A stretch of 64,000 nucleotides of DNA from Mycobacterium simiae (GTDB lineage Bacteria > Actinomycetota > Actinomycetes > Mycobacteriales > Mycobacteriaceae): NCBI RefSeq assembly GCF_010727605.1, contig NZ_AP022568.1, positions 4,712,001-4,776,000 on the forward strand, read 5' to 3'. The stretch's first letter is position 1. Each line of letters begins with the position of its first letter. Made by a program: the position numbers and the translations under genes. The notes beneath the pieces were generated by a model. That model saw only the letters and a list, made by a program, of their open reading frames with translations, was not told the origin of the DNA and did not search any database. Of this stretch, positions 1-9,405 are shown one piece after another.

Positions 1-1206
1 CCGGCCGCCGGGTTGCCCGGTATGGGGGAAGCGCTGACCCGGGCGGTGGCCGAACACTTCCGTCGCGCGGGGCGCGCCTATATGGACTTATCGGTCGGTC
101 ACGACAACACCGCCGCCATCGCCCTGTACGAAAAGCTCGGCTTTCGCCGGGTTCCGGTGCTGGCGATCAAGCGGAAGAACGCGATCAACGAGCCGTTGTT
201 CACTCCGCTGCCGGAGACCGTCGACGACCTCAACCCGTATGCCCGAATCATCGCCGACGAGGCGCTGCGGCGTGGAATCCGGGTTGAGGTCCTCGATGCC
301 GAGACCGGTGAGATGCGACTGTCGCTCGGCGGTCGCACCGTGCTCACCCGCGAGTCGTTGTCGGAGTTCACCTCCGCGATCGCCATGTGCCGTTGCGACG
401 ACAAGCGTTTGACCCGGCGGCTGGTCTCCGAGGCCGGCATCACCGTGCCGCGCGCCCGCCTGGCCACCTTCGACGACGACGATCACGCCTTCGTGCGCGA
501 GGTCGGGGAGGTCGTCGTCAAACCGACTCGCGGCGAGCAAGGCAAGGGCATCACCGTCGGCGTCGTCGCCGACAACGGCCCCGACGACCTCGAGGTGGCG
601 CTGGCGCGGGCCCGTCAGCAATACCCCGAGGTGCTGATCGAGCAACGGGTACGCGGCGATGACCTGCGGCTGGTAGTGATCAATCGCCGCGTCGTCGCGG
701 CGGCGCTGCGGGTGCCGCCGGAGGTCATTGGCACCGGCGAGCACAGCGTGCGGGATCTGATCGCCGCCGAGAGCCGTCGGCGCTCCGCGGCCACCGGCGG
801 CGAATCCCGCATCCCGCTCGACGATCTGACCGAGGCGACGGTGCGCGAAGCGGGGTGGGCGCTCGACGATGTGCTGCCCGAAGGGGTTCGGCTTCGGGTG
901 CGGCGCACCGCCAATCTGCACCAGGGCGCCACCATCCACGACGTGACCGCCCGGGTGCATGAGGAACTATGCCGGGTCGCGGTGTCGGCGGCCGACGCGA
1001 TTGGTATCCCCGTGACGGGCATCGATCTGCTCGTTCCGGACATCACCGGCGATGAGTATGCGTTTATCGAGGCCAACGAACGCCCGGGCCTGGCCAACCA
1101 CGAGCCGCAACCCACCGCCGCGGCGTTCATCGATTTCCTGTTTCCCGGGCAGCCCGGCCAGCCACCGGCATGGACTCCCGAGGAGCCCCCGCCGCACCGC
1201 GACTGA
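1..1206 (+). CDS. ngg: N-acetylglutaminylglutamine synthetase, 5'-truncated by window edge
   Basis: Frame is open from base 1, so the true start lies upstream. The first ~60 visible residues are the end of a GNAT acetyltransferase domain (NTAAIALYEKLGF matches the end of the acetyl-CoA fold). An ATP-grasp domain of the cyanophycin-synthetase type follows: VVVKPTRGEQGKGI is the ATP-binding strand-loop and FIEANERPGL the Mg-binding end. This GNAT-plus-ATP-grasp fusion is the family that ligates N-acetylglutamine to glutamine to make the osmolyte NAGGN; its usual partner is an asparagine-synthetase-like amidotransferase, which would be outside the window. The family is normally near 590 residues, so roughly one third is missing. 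The function is family knowledge and the truncation is only positional. Confidence 0.82.
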   Translation, partial: PAAGLPGMGEALTRAVAEHFRRAGRAYMDLSVGHDNTAAIALYEKLGFRRVPVLAIKRKNAINEPLFTPLPETVDDLNPYARIIADEALRRGIRVEVLDAETGEMRLSLGGRTVLTRESLSEFTSAIAMCRCDDKRLTRRLVSEAGITVPRARLATFDDDDHAFVREVGEVVVKPTRGEQGKGITVGVVADNGPDDLEVALARARQQYPEVLIEQRVRGDDLRLVVINRRVVAAALRVPPEVIGTGEHSVRDLIAAESRRRSAATGGESRIPLDDLTEATVREAGWALDDVLPEGVRLRVRRTANLHQGATIHDVTARVHEELCRVAVSAADAIGIPVTGIDLLVPDITGDEYAFIEANERPGLANHEPQPTAAAFIDFLFPGQPGQPPAWTPEEPPPHRD

Positions 1207-1397
1207 GCGCTGCCGGCGGTAGGGCGGTCGATTCAGCTGCGCAGCGCGGCGGCCAATATTCCAGGCAGGGCAACGAGATTGCGGCGGACGCCGAATTCAC
1301 TAAGCCGCGGAGTCATTATCGGCTCCCTTCAACGCACCGACCGAATTAGTCGGCTAACCCTACGCGCACTGTAGGGCTCGGATTATCGGGGAATCCA

Positions 1398-1416
1398 CGG
1401 TTGCCGCGGACAACCG
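1398..1416. terminator. Small hairpin between convergent genes
   Basis: CGGTTG (1398-1403) and CAACCG (1411-1416) form a 6-bp stem around a GC-rich 7-base loop. It lies between the convergent ends of ngg (1206) and the giant regulator (1454). There is no T-tract, as is common for mycobacterial terminators, so this is only a candidate. The rest of 1207-1453 shows no gene. Confidence 0.25.
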
Positions 1417-1453
1417 CGATTATCAGTCGAGCAAACGACGTCTGCGGTGACGA

Positions 1454-4400
1454 TCATTGGTCGAACTCGTCGAAGCGTGCAAGGGCGGCGTCCAGGTCGG
1501 CAACGTCGTAGAGCTCGCAGCGGCTGATCTTGCCACCTTGGACCGTGAAGACGTTGGTGATACGCCATTCGGCATCGAAGCCCTCGCGGGAGGTTGCGTC
1601 GGCCACATGGGTGACCACCGCGCCCCGGTCGGTCAGCCGAGGTACGGCCACGATGCGGAGACGGTTTCCCGACGAGTCGTCCAACGAGGCGCCGAGATAT
1701 TCCATCAGATCACCCGGCACCAGCCGCGCTCCGCGTCGATGGTCGACGTCGACGAAATTCTCGGTGACGGCGGGCAATTCACCACCGTTGAGCGCCTCGT
1801 ATGCCCTTGTGATCGCCGACCAGGTGCGCGCGTGCCGGGCTGCTTCGCCGGTGAGGTATCGGTTTTCGAGTTCGGCGATGGCGTCGTCGATGTCCTCGGG
1901 GTCGAACACGACCCGTGCAATGACTGTTTCCTCGTCATCAATCTCGAAGACGTCGAGGGCCTCGACGTAGAACGCCTCGGCACGGCGACCCGAGGATCGA
2001 GTACGGCACAGGACGAGACGTTCGCCGCGGGTCGCGATGGTGTCTGATGCGTGGTCCCTGGCGCCGATGTCGACGAGCGCCTGCATCTCTGCGATCGCGG
2101 CGTCGCGGCCTCGTCGCAGCCCGGAATTCACCGCGCGGCGACGGTCGTCGTGGGTAAAGTCCACGGCCAGCATGTCGGTCACTGCTTGCCACTCGCAGGC
2201 GGTGATGCACCCGAGAATTCGCTCATGCACGCGGTTTGCTGCGTTGCGCAGCTGCGGCGCCGGCTTCCGGAATTCGTCAAAACGCGCCAGTGCAGCGTCC
2301 AGGTCGGCCGCCTCGAACAGCTCATAGTGGTTGACCGCTCCGTCGCTCGCTGTCGCCATAGCGACTTCATGCCACTCAACGTCGAAACCCTGCTGCGAGG
2401 TTGCGTACGCCGCGTAGGTGACGACGGCACCGGAGTGGTCTAGCTGATGTACCGCCTCGACATAGGTGCGGATTTCCTTGTCGAGCTTGCCCGGATCCGA
2501 CGACGCTGATCGGCGATGGTCGATGCTCGTTATCTGCGGTGCGGACGGGGGAAGTTCACGCCGACTGACCGCGGTGTACGTGGCCGCGATGGTCTGCCAT
2601 GTCTGCGCGTACGGCGCAGCTTCAGCCGCGAGGTATCGCGCGTCGAGTTCGGTCAAGGCGGCGTTGAGATCGTCGAGATCGAACACGAGGCGCGCGACCA
2701 CCCGGCCGACGTCGTTGAGCTCGACGATGTCGAGAGCGACTGAGTGAAAACCCTCAGCTCCTTGGCCGCGAACGAAGGTTCGGATGCGATTGAGTACAAG
2801 GCGGTCGCCACGTATCGCCACGACTTCTGACGCCACGTCAATGCCCGCGTCGTAAAGCCCGGATACCTCGGCGATCACAGCGTCTGGGCCCTGTCGCACC
2901 CCGGCATTGATCACGTGTCGACGGTCTTCGCTGCGTACGTCATCGGCCAGCATCGCGGCGATCGCGCCCCAATCGCGACGCGGGTAGGACGCTTTGAATC
3001 GTTCGTACATCCTGCTTGCCTGGTTTTCCAGCCGCGGCTGCGGCCGGTTGCATTGATCGAAGGCCGCTAAAGCGGACTCCACGTCCGCCTCGTCGAATAC
3101 TTCGCAACGGCTGACCAGCTCATCCTGGACAGTCAGATGGGCTATGCCGCGCCACTCGGCGTCCAGGCCTTCTCGCGACGTCTCATGTGCGCGGTATGTG
3201 ACCACTGCTCCGACTCCGGTTAACCGGTGTACTTCCTCGACATAAATGTTGACGTCTTGGTTGAGATCCCATCCGCCGCCAAAATATGCGGTCAGATCCG
3301 CGGGGCCGAATGCCGTCTCCCGGCGGTGATCGGCATATACACAGTTCGGCGTCGTCGGCGGTAGCTCGTGCCGGTTGAGCGCCGCGTAGCTTGCCATGGC
3401 CACCGACCAGGCACGTGCGTGAGGCGCGGCTTCGCCTGCAAGATAGCGGGAATCGAGCTCGGCCACGGCGGCGTCGAAGTCGTCGAGGTCGAACGCGACG
3501 TGGGCGGTCAACCGGTCGGCGGCGTCGGTCTCCACGAGGCTGAAAAACTCGACACGAAATGGCCCAGATTGCAAGCCTTGCCCGACGATAGACGAACGAC
3601 ATAGCGCGAGGCGTTCCCCGCGGGTCGCGGCGACGGTGGATGTGATCTGTTCGGCGCCGAGTTCCACGAATGCCCGACCATTGGCGATTTCGACATCGCG
3701 GCCGCGCCGGGTGCCGGAATTGACCATGTGGCGGCGATCGTCGTTGATCATGTTCTCCGCCATGACCTTTGGCATGGCATCCCAGTCGCGCGCAGTGAAG
3801 TACGCGTTGATGCGTTTGTACACTTTGCTCGCGGCGTTCTGCGGCCGCGATGCTGGCAGGCTCAGCTGTTCGAATCGGGTGACCGCCGCGTCCAGGTCCG
3901 TCTCGTCAAAGACTTCGCAGCGGTTGAGCACGTCACCTTCGATCGTGACGAGGGCGATCATCCGCCACCCGGCGTCGAAGCCCTCGGGCGAAAGTACTGT
4001 TCCGGCAGCCGAACACACCATTCCGAGGCCGTTCAGTCGATAAACAGACTCGACGTAAGTTCGGATGTACCGTTCGAGTTTTCCTCCGGCACGTACCTGT
4101 TCGATCATCTCGCCAAGGCCGAACGCGGGTGCTCTGCGGTGATCGGTGCTGGCGAAATGCGGGGTCATCGGCGGCAATTCTTGCCGGTTCACTGTGGCGT
4201 AGGCGTCGGAGATTGTCGACCAGCAATGCGCGTATTCGCTTGCCTCGCCGGCGAGGTAGTGGGCGTCGAGTTCGGCGATGGCGCTGCCGAAGTCGTCCAG
4301 GTCGAAGACGACGATCGACGTGATGCGATTGTCGGCGTCGATCTCGACCATGTTGAAGGCATCGTTCTGGACCGTTTCGGGGTCGCGCCCGGCGGCGCGG

Positions 4401-4650
4401 ACCCGGGTAAGCGCGAGGCGTTCACCGCGGATCGCGACGACGTCCACCATCGATATCGCAAAGCCGAGGTTGGCCGCCACGCGCAAATCTTCGATTACGG
4501 ACTCGCGGCTGCCTCGGTTCCCGGCGTTTACGACCCGTCGATGGTCGGCGCCCGACAGGTTCTCGGAGACAGTCGCTGCCGCACCGTCCCAATCACGGTC
4601 AGCGAAATACGACCAGAAGCGTTGGTAGACGCGCGTTACCGTGTTGTCCA
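1454..4650 (-). repeat. Four tandem ~800-bp protein-coding repeats (eight NTF2-like half-modules)
   Basis: Module starts are marked by the similar motifs TRVYQRFWSYF, SKVYKRINAYF, SRMYERFKASY and NRVHERILGC, each followed by a W-containing segment, DHRR or DDRR, and later RYLAGEA or RYLAAEA. The copies are diverged at residue level, so the duplication is old; this is not a fresh nucleotide repeat. Periodicity is close to 800 bp. Confidence 0.8.
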
Positions 4651-5413
4651 GCCGCCAAAAATCCGAATCTTCGTCCTCGAGACGAATCTGGCTGCCCGGC
4701 GGAGCGCACGCAATCTCGGGTTGCACCGGTGCGGGGGGCTTGATTTGTTCGCCCAGAATGTCGCGCGCGATTTCGGCCAGTGCGGCGGCGCCCTTGCGCT
4801 CATAGAGGTCAATGGCTCGCCCGACGGCGGTCCGTGCGCCCGGAATATCGCCAGCGGCGACCAAGACCGTTGCGAGCGTGAGACAGGCATCGCCGTGATC
4901 CACCAGGGCGTCTGTGCGCTCGGCCAGCGTGACCGCTTCTTCGGCGACCGCTCTCGCCGCGTCATGGTCGCCGCCGCGCGTGAGCAGGTGTGCCCGCAGC
5001 GTGCGCCAGGCGATTGACGCCTTGAGCGCATGGCCGGCGAGCTGTTCGCTCTCCGAGCACAGTTGGTGCGCCTCTTCCTGGCGTCCCAGCGCGAGGCAGG
5101 CGCGGCCCAACAAGGCGGCCGTCTCGGCGGTGTCGGCATCCAGGCCCATACGACGAAAGCCGTTGTAAGCCTTGCGTAAGTACGGCTCCGCTGCCGCGGG
5201 GTCGCCGACGATCAGCTCGACGATGCCGGCGAACTGCTCGACTTCGAGCACCGCGTGACGCAAGCCGAGCTCGGTGACGGTACGTCGGGCCGACTCGATC
5301 ATCCGACGGGCGGCGGCGGCCCGGCCGCGAAATGCTTCCAGCACCGCCTGGCACCGCGTCGACGTTGCTTCCACGGCGGGTGAGTCCGTGGTGATACGCA
5401 GTAGCCGCACCAC
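1454..5413 (-). CDS. 3' portion of giant BTAD-cyclase-ATPase regulator: TPR region plus four tandem NTF2/SnoaL-like modules
   Basis: The annotated start (GTG, 5413) is artificial. The frame is open back to about 5655, and those ~80 extra codons continue a TPR-like helical region begun in the 5559-8531 frame, so this is the C-terminal half of one split gene. From its GTG, residues 1-225 are TPR-like alpha-helical repeats. After an acidic linker come four homologous modules of about 265 residues, starting near 4650, 3850, 3045 and 2255. Each module has two halves resembling SnoaL/NTF2-like folds, with recurrent signatures DHRRxVNxG, ATRGERLxLxR, FDLDDxxxAxAELDxRYLAGEA, ELPPxTP and RCEVFDExDLDAALxRF. 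The modules may be small-ligand sensors or dimerisation platforms; that is inference. Catalysis by these halves is not evident. Confidence 0.8.
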   Translation of the reverse strand: MVRLLRITTDSPAVEATSTRCQAVLEAFRGRAAAARRMIESARRTVTELGLRHAVLEVEQFAGIVELIVGDPAAAEPYLRKAYNGFRRMGLDADTAETAALLGRACLALGRQEEAHQLCSESEQLAGHALKASIAWRTLRAHLLTRGGDHDAARAVAEEAVTLAERTDALVDHGDACLTLATVLVAAGDIPGARTAVGRAIDLYERKGAAALAEIARDILGEQIKPPAPVQPEIACAPPGSQIRLEDEDSDFWRLDNTVTRVYQRFWSYFADRDWDGAAATVSENLSGADHRRVVNAGNRGSRESVIEDLRVAANLGFAISMVDVVAIRGERLALTRVRAAGRDPETVQNDAFNMVEIDADNRITSIVVFDLDDFGSAIAELDAHYLAGEASEYAHCWSTISDAYATVNRQELPPMTPHFASTDHRRAPAFGLGEMIEQVRAGGKLERYIRTYVESVYRLNGLGMVCSAAGTVLSPEGFDAGWRMIALVTIEGDVLNRCEVFDETDLDAAVTRFEQLSLPASRPQNAASKVYKRINAYFTARDWDAMPKVMAENMINDDRRHMVNSGTRRGRDVEIANGRAFVELGAEQITSTVAATRGERLALCRSSIVGQGLQSGPFRVEFFSLVETDAADRLTAHVAFDLDDFDAAVAELDSRYLAGEAAPHARAWSVAMASYAALNRHELPPTTPNCVYADHRRETAFGPADLTAYFGGGWDLNQDVNIYVEEVHRLTGVGAVVTYRAHETSREGLDAEWRGIAHLTVQDELVSRCEVFDEADVESALAAFDQCNRPQPRLENQASRMYERFKASYPRRDWGAIAAMLADDVRSEDRRHVINAGVRQGPDAVIAEVSGLYDAGIDVASEVVAIRGDRLVLNRIRTFVRGQGAEGFHSVALDIVELNDVGRVVARLVFDLDDLNAALTELDARYLAAEAAPYAQTWQTIAATYTAVSRRELPPSAPQITSIDHRRSASSDPGKLDKEIRTYVEAVHQLDHSGAVVTYAAYATSQQGFDVEWHEVAMATASDGAVNHYELFEAADLDAALARFDEFRKPAPQLRNAANRVHERILGCITACEWQAVTDMLAVDFTHDDRRRAVNSGLRRGRDAAIAEMQALVDIGARDHASDTIATRGERLVLCRTRSSGRRAEAFYVEALDVFEIDDEETVIARVVFDPEDIDDAIAELENRYLTGEAARHARTWSAITRAYEALNGGELPAVTENFVDVDHRRGARLVPGDLMEYLGASLDDSSGNRLRIVAVPRLTDRGAVVTHVADATSREGFDAEWRITNVFTVQGGKISRCELYDVADLDAALARFDEFDQ

Positions 5414-5558
5414 GTCCAGACACCGACCACCCGCGCGCGGAACCGGGTTGGGCCCCCACAGCGCTGCGAGCGGCGCGCCGGCCAGGACCGCGTTGACTCG
5501 TCGATGGTCGCGTGCGCGTCGCGCGGCGGTCAGCGCGCTATCCAGGGCGAGTTCACAG

Positions 5559-8531
5559 TCAGCGATGCGGCCAAGGCGGGCGAGGCAGCTCGCTCGGACG
5601 GTGTGCGCCTTGGCTTCTCCGGCCGCATCGTCGAGTTCGGCAAGTTTGGCGGGCCGCGCCGCCCAGCGCTGCCTCGATCTCGTCCAAGCGGTCGGGGTGA
5701 GTCAGCATGGACAGCTGGCCATCGAAACATGTCGCCCACGCCGCCAGGCGGGGCGAATCGACGGTCGTCTCCTGCAATTTCGCGACCGCACCCGCGGCCG
5801 AAGCGACGTCACCTGCGGCCAGCAGCGCTTCGCACCGGGCGACCAGCAACTCGGCGGTCTGGTCGTCGCGGTCGGGGAGTTCCTCGTCGATTTCCTCTAG
5901 CGCATGCAGCGCTTGGTGATACAGGTCGGCGGCACCTTCATAGGCGAGTCGTGTCATCGCCTGGTCGGCGGCCCGGCGGCAGTAGTAAACCGCCTTGGCG
6001 GCGTTACCCGCCCACGCACATTCGAAGTAATGGTGTGCCAATTCGGCCAGCATTTCGTCGTCGGCGCCGGGCCGCGTCTCCAAGGTGGTGGCGATGCGCT
6101 GATGCAGCCGCATGCGCCGCACCGACGCCAACTCCGCCAGCAGCGACTGTCGGACGATGGCGTGATTGAACCGGTAGTTCCCGCCGGGCTCCTCGATGAC
6201 GATGCCAGCTTGACCGGCCTGGTCGAACGCGTCGATGAGCTCGGTGCCGACCACCTGCTCGACCAAATCCAACGCGAACCTGCTCCCGACGACCGCGGCC
6301 GCGGCGAGTGCCTTGTTGGTCTCGACCGGCAATCGAGAAAGTCTGCGGCTGACGGCTTCTCGTACTCCCTGCGGCAGCGTGCTTTGATCCCATGCGCCAC
6401 CGCTCTCGTCGACGTGGCGTAGCGCCTCGATCAGGAAGAAGGGGTTACCACCGGTGACGGCGGCCAACGCTCGCCCGAGTTCCTCGTCGTCGTAGCCGGC
6501 CTCGGCCACGTAGGAGGTCACATCGTCCTCGTCGAGTCCGGCCAGGCTGAGCCGTTCTGCAGTGCCGTCGCGGTTCAGATCGGCGAGCATCGCTGCCAGG
6601 GGATGGGATCGGTCGAGGTCGGTGCTGCGGTAGGTGCCGACGATCTGCACCCGTCCGTGCTCGCCGAACCGCAGCAGATGTCGCAACAACAGCAGCGTGG
6701 GTTTGGCCGCCCAGTGCAGGTCGTCGAGAATCAGCAACACCGGCGCGCTCGCGGATGCGATGTCCAACAACGCAACAACGGCGTCGAACAGGGCATAGCG
6801 CTCGGTGTCGGGATCCGGGTGTGCTCGGGATACGACATCGGGCGCCACGTCGGTCAGGCCCGGCACCAAGGTCAGCAACGCGTCGACGCCACGCAGCCCG
6901 CGCAGCCGAGCGGGGCCCATGCACGGCACGAGGGAGCGCAGCGCCTCGGCGAACGGCTGGTAGGGCGCGCCGAGGTCCTCGTCGCAACGGCCGTACAGCA
7001 CGACCGCTCCCTGGTGATCGGCGCGCTGGCCCCATTCGCCGGCGAGCCGAGTCTTGCCGACGCCCGGTTCGCCGGCGATCAGCACCGCGCGCACACCGCC
7101 CATGAGGGTGGTCTGCCACGCCGAGTACAGGCGTTCGAGTTCGTTTCCGCGCCCGACGAACGGCCCGGCGCCGACCAGTACTCCAGGTAACGGGGGCCGA
7201 GGCAGCGGTGCTTCGGTTGCTTCCGATTCGGTGTGGTCGGTACCGGCTTCCAGCCGGAGCTCGAAGACGTGCTCGGGCCGCGCAAGGTTTTTCAACTGCC
7301 GCATTCCCAGATCGGTAAGCACGACATCGTCCGCCAGCGAATCGATGACGAGTTCGGCGATCGCACCGGAGCATAGGATTTGACCGCCCTCGGCCAGCGA
7401 CCGCAGGCGGGCAACCCGGTTGACGGCCCGACCAAAGTAATCGCCGTCGCGCAGCTCGACCTCGCCGGTATGCAGTGCCATGCGGATGCGCAGGGGAGCG
7501 CGCAGCGCCCACGGCTCGTGAGTGATCGCGTCCTGCAACTCGAGTGCCGCGGCCGCGGCCGCGGACGGCCGCTCGAAAACCGAGAACGTGGCATCGCCCT
7601 CGCCGCGCGTTTTGATCAGCCGCCCGCCGCGCGAGGTGACCACCTGTTCGACCAGCTCGTCGTGACGTGCCAACGCCACCGACATCGCGTCGGCGTCGGC
7701 CTCCCAGGCGGCGGTCGAGCCTTCGATATCGGTGAGCAGGAACGTGACGGCGCGTGTCACCGACGGGAGCTGTTGTGCCACAGCGACATCCAGCGAGGAA
7801 TCCTGGCCGACGATCGCCGTCTCCAGCCGGCGTAGCTCGGGGCCCGGGTCGACTCCCAGCTCGTCGGCGAGCAGCGTCCGCGCGCGTTGGTAAGCCCCGA
7901 GTGCCTCACCTTGTCGACCCGCACGGTAGAGCGCGAGCATCAGCTGCCCCCACCGCCTTTCGCGCAGCGGCGCGTCGGCGACCGCCGCCTCGAGATCGCC
8001 GACGACTTCGGCGGCGCGGCCGGTGGCGAGCAGCGCGTCGGCGCGGTCCTCCACCAGCGCGGCGTGGCCTTCAACCCACCTGGTCTTCTCGGATCGTCCG
8101 CGCTGGCCGTCGGGCAGCTCGGGGACTCCGCGCCACAGCGTCAACGCCTCGTCGAAGCACGCCAGGGCTTGGTTGGTGTCGCCGGCGGCGATGGCGTCAC
8201 GACCCCGCTTGGCCGCCGCTTTGTAGCGCGACGCATCCACGTCGGCGCCTTCGAGAGTCCACCCCGCTCCCGCGGTCACCACGACGCCATCGCCGAGGGT
8301 GCGACGCAACGCGGAGATGTGCGTCTGCAGGGCTTTGGCGGCCGTGCGCGGAGGCGCATCGCCCCACAGCAGATGCAGCAGCGTGTCGGCGGGCACCACC
8401 GAGCCGTTGTTCAGCCCGAGCATGGTGAGGATGGCGCGCGGTTTGGCGCCCGGGATCGCGACGGGCGTGCCGTCCAGCCAGACCTGAAGAGGTCCCAAAA
8501 CCCCCAGTTCCACCGATGGAAGCGTACTCAC
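5559..8531 (-). CDS. 5' portion of giant regulator: SARP/BTAD - class III nucleotide cyclase - AAA ATPase
   Basis: Residues ~5-95 are an OmpR/SARP winged helix, followed by a BTAD domain to ~245. A class III cyclase homology domain spans ~255-430: TDIEGST supplies the first metal Asp, KTRGEGDATF the second, and DYFGRAVNRVARL the transition-state Asn and Arg, so it looks catalytically competent. A STAND/AAA_16 ATPase follows, with Walker A GEPGVGKT and Walker B LLILDDLHW, then TPR-like helices. The last ~30 residues (after EAALGGAAR) are Arg-rich nonsense ending at 5559, because the frame shifts near 5655; the homologous sequence continues in the 1454-5413 frame. Corrected length would be about 2350 residues. 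Known mycobacterial relatives combine cyclase and ATPase with a C-terminal LuxR domain; here a SARP head replaces it. Target genes are unknown. Confidence 0.85.
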   Translation of the reverse strand: MSTLPSVELGVLGPLQVWLDGTPVAIPGAKPRAILTMLGLNNGSVVPADTLLHLLWGDAPPRTAAKALQTHISALRRTLGDGVVVTAGAGWTLEGADVDASRYKAAAKRGRDAIAAGDTNQALACFDEALTLWRGVPELPDGQRGRSEKTRWVEGHAALVEDRADALLATGRAAEVVGDLEAAVADAPLRERRWGQLMLALYRAGRQGEALGAYQRARTLLADELGVDPGPELRRLETAIVGQDSSLDVAVAQQLPSVTRAVTFLLTDIEGSTAAWEADADAMSVALARHDELVEQVVTSRGGRLIKTRGEGDATFSVFERPSAAAAAALELQDAITHEPWALRAPLRIRMALHTGEVELRDGDYFGRAVNRVARLRSLAEGGQILCSGAIAELVIDSLADDVVLTDLGMRQLKNLARPEHVFELRLEAGTDHTESEATEAPLPRPPLPGVLVGAGPFVGRGNELERLYSAWQTTLMGGVRAVLIAGEPGVGKTRLAGEWGQRADHQGAVVLYGRCDEDLGAPYQPFAEALRSLVPCMGPARLRGLRGVDALLTLVPGLTDVAPDVVSRAHPDPDTERYALFDAVVALLDIASASAPVLLILDDLHWAAKPTLLLLRHLLRFGEHGRVQIVGTYRSTDLDRSHPLAAMLADLNRDGTAERLSLAGLDEDDVTSYVAEAGYDDEELGRALAAVTGGNPFFLIEALRHVDESGGAWDQSTLPQGVREAVSRRLSRLPVETNKALAAAAVVGSRFALDLVEQVVGTELIDAFDQAGQAGIVIEEPGGNYRFNHAIVRQSLLAELASVRRMRLHQRIATTLETRPGADDEMLAELAHHYFECAWAGNAAKAVYYCRRAADQAMTRLAYEGAADLYHQALHALEEIDEELPDRDDQTAELLVARCEALLAAGDVASAAGAVAKLQETTVDSPRLAAWATCFDGQLSMLTHPDRLDEIEAALGGAARQTCRTRRCGRRSQGAHRPSELPRPPWPHR
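5650..5665 (-). other. Probable +1 frameshift site in the giant regulator gene
   Basis: On the minus strand the frame of 5559-8531 reads G-A-A-R-Q-T here and then degenerates. The frame one base over reads P-A-K-L-A-E-L-D-D-A-A and runs without a stop into 1454-5413. One base too many (or two too few) in the GGCGCGGCCCGCC tract explains it. There is no slippery heptamer and no adjacent stop, so programmed shifting is unlikely. It could be a real mutation or a sequencing error in a GC-rich run. Confidence 0.75.
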
Positions 8532-8596
8532 GTCAACCAGCGTCGGAGGCGTAATTCAACAGCTGGTCAAGATCGAGTAAAGGCGCCCGAGAGTCG

Positions 8597-9307
8597 CTAC
8601 TCGGATGGGGTCGGCGTCATCGAGGCGATGTAGTAAATCTCATGCCCGGTGGGGTATCCGCCGCCCCCGGTGGCGATGTGGACGTGGTCGTAGTGGTTGG
8701 CGGTTTCCGAGCCGAGGTCGGCGGTCCAGGCGCCCGAGGCGGGGCCCAGGTAGATCTTTTGCCGCCAGATCACGTGATTGATGCCCCAGCGCTTGGCGTT
8801 GGCCAGCGCGTACCCGGCAATCTGATTGCCGAGTTCGATGCCCTGCGGGCTGTCATGATGGGGAATCATCACGTCGATCGCCAACCCGTTGGGATGCCAC
8901 GGCAACGGGTCCTGCCGATAACCGTAAATCGTGGTGATCTGCGGGAACAGCACGCTGATGACACGCGCCGCCCAAATGGTCTTGACCTGCAAATGATCCT
9001 CGGACGCGACGCCCGCGGGCAACGGGAATTGGAAGCTTTGCGCCCCGGTAGGTGCGGTTGACGCCAGCGCCGCCAACGCTTCGGCCTCCGCGGGACTCGC
9101 GACATGAGGGCCGGTGCCCGGTGCGGCTCCCGCATCCTTCGGTGGCGGCGCCGCGGTGGGTGTCGGTACCGCTGTCGGTGGCTCGATGCAACATGACGAC
9201 TTTGACCCCTGCGCGTAGATCATGCCGGCAGAGACGACGAGCGAGACCACGATCGCCAACCACCGGCTTTTGCCGACGGCTAACGCGCTCCTGCTCACCA
9301 GCAGCAC
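8597..9307 (-). CDS. Exported protein with ARB_07466-like C-terminal domain (possible cell-wall hydrolase)
   Basis: The frame is open to 9580 but the upstream part is low-quality Arg/Pro-rich sequence. A GTG at 9307 puts the hydrophobic segment WLAIVVSLVVSAG near the N-terminus, giving 236 residues. A Pro/Thr-rich linker follows, then a globular domain with TIYGYRQDPLPWHPNGLAID, GWINHVIW-like and NHYDHVHIA segments. These are typical of the ARB_07466-like domain found on secreted actinobacterial peptidoglycan-active proteins, where conserved His and Asp residues probably bind metal. It is likely secreted or membrane-tethered in the envelope. The enzymatic activity is inferred, and the start is uncertain. 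Confidence 0.72.
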   Translation of the reverse strand: MLLVSRSALAVGKSRWLAIVVSLVVSAGMIYAQGSKSSCCIEPPTAVPTPTAAPPPKDAGAAPGTGPHVASPAEAEALAALASTAPTGAQSFQFPLPAGVASEDHLQVKTIWAARVISVLFPQITTIYGYRQDPLPWHPNGLAIDVMIPHHDSPQGIELGNQIAGYALANAKRWGINHVIWRQKIYLGPASGAWTADLGSETANHYDHVHIATGGGGYPTGHEIYYIASMTPTPSE

Positions 9308-9405
9308 TTTAGTGTCGTGTGCGACGCGGGTGGCGCTCTTTAGGCAAGTTATGGTGGCTGGGATCGAATTCCCGCGGTGGCGGGTCAGTGCCCGGAAGGG
9401 AGTGA

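Noticed and set aside
88..960. 290-codon minus-strand open frame
   Set aside because: Antisense to ngg, with His/Arg/Gly-rich composition typical of complementary-strand frames in high-GC DNA.
3728..5017. 429-codon plus-strand open frame
   Set aside because: Shadow of the NTF2-like repeat gene; the minus strand shows clear domain repeats.
5650..5665. Programmed +1 frameshift
   Set aside because: No slippery codon pair, no stop at the shift point, and the unshifted frame continues ~30 codons into nonsense.
6445..7512. 355-codon minus-strand frame inside the cyclase-ATPase gene
   Set aside because: Arg-rich alternate frame; the real frame carries Walker and cyclase motifs.
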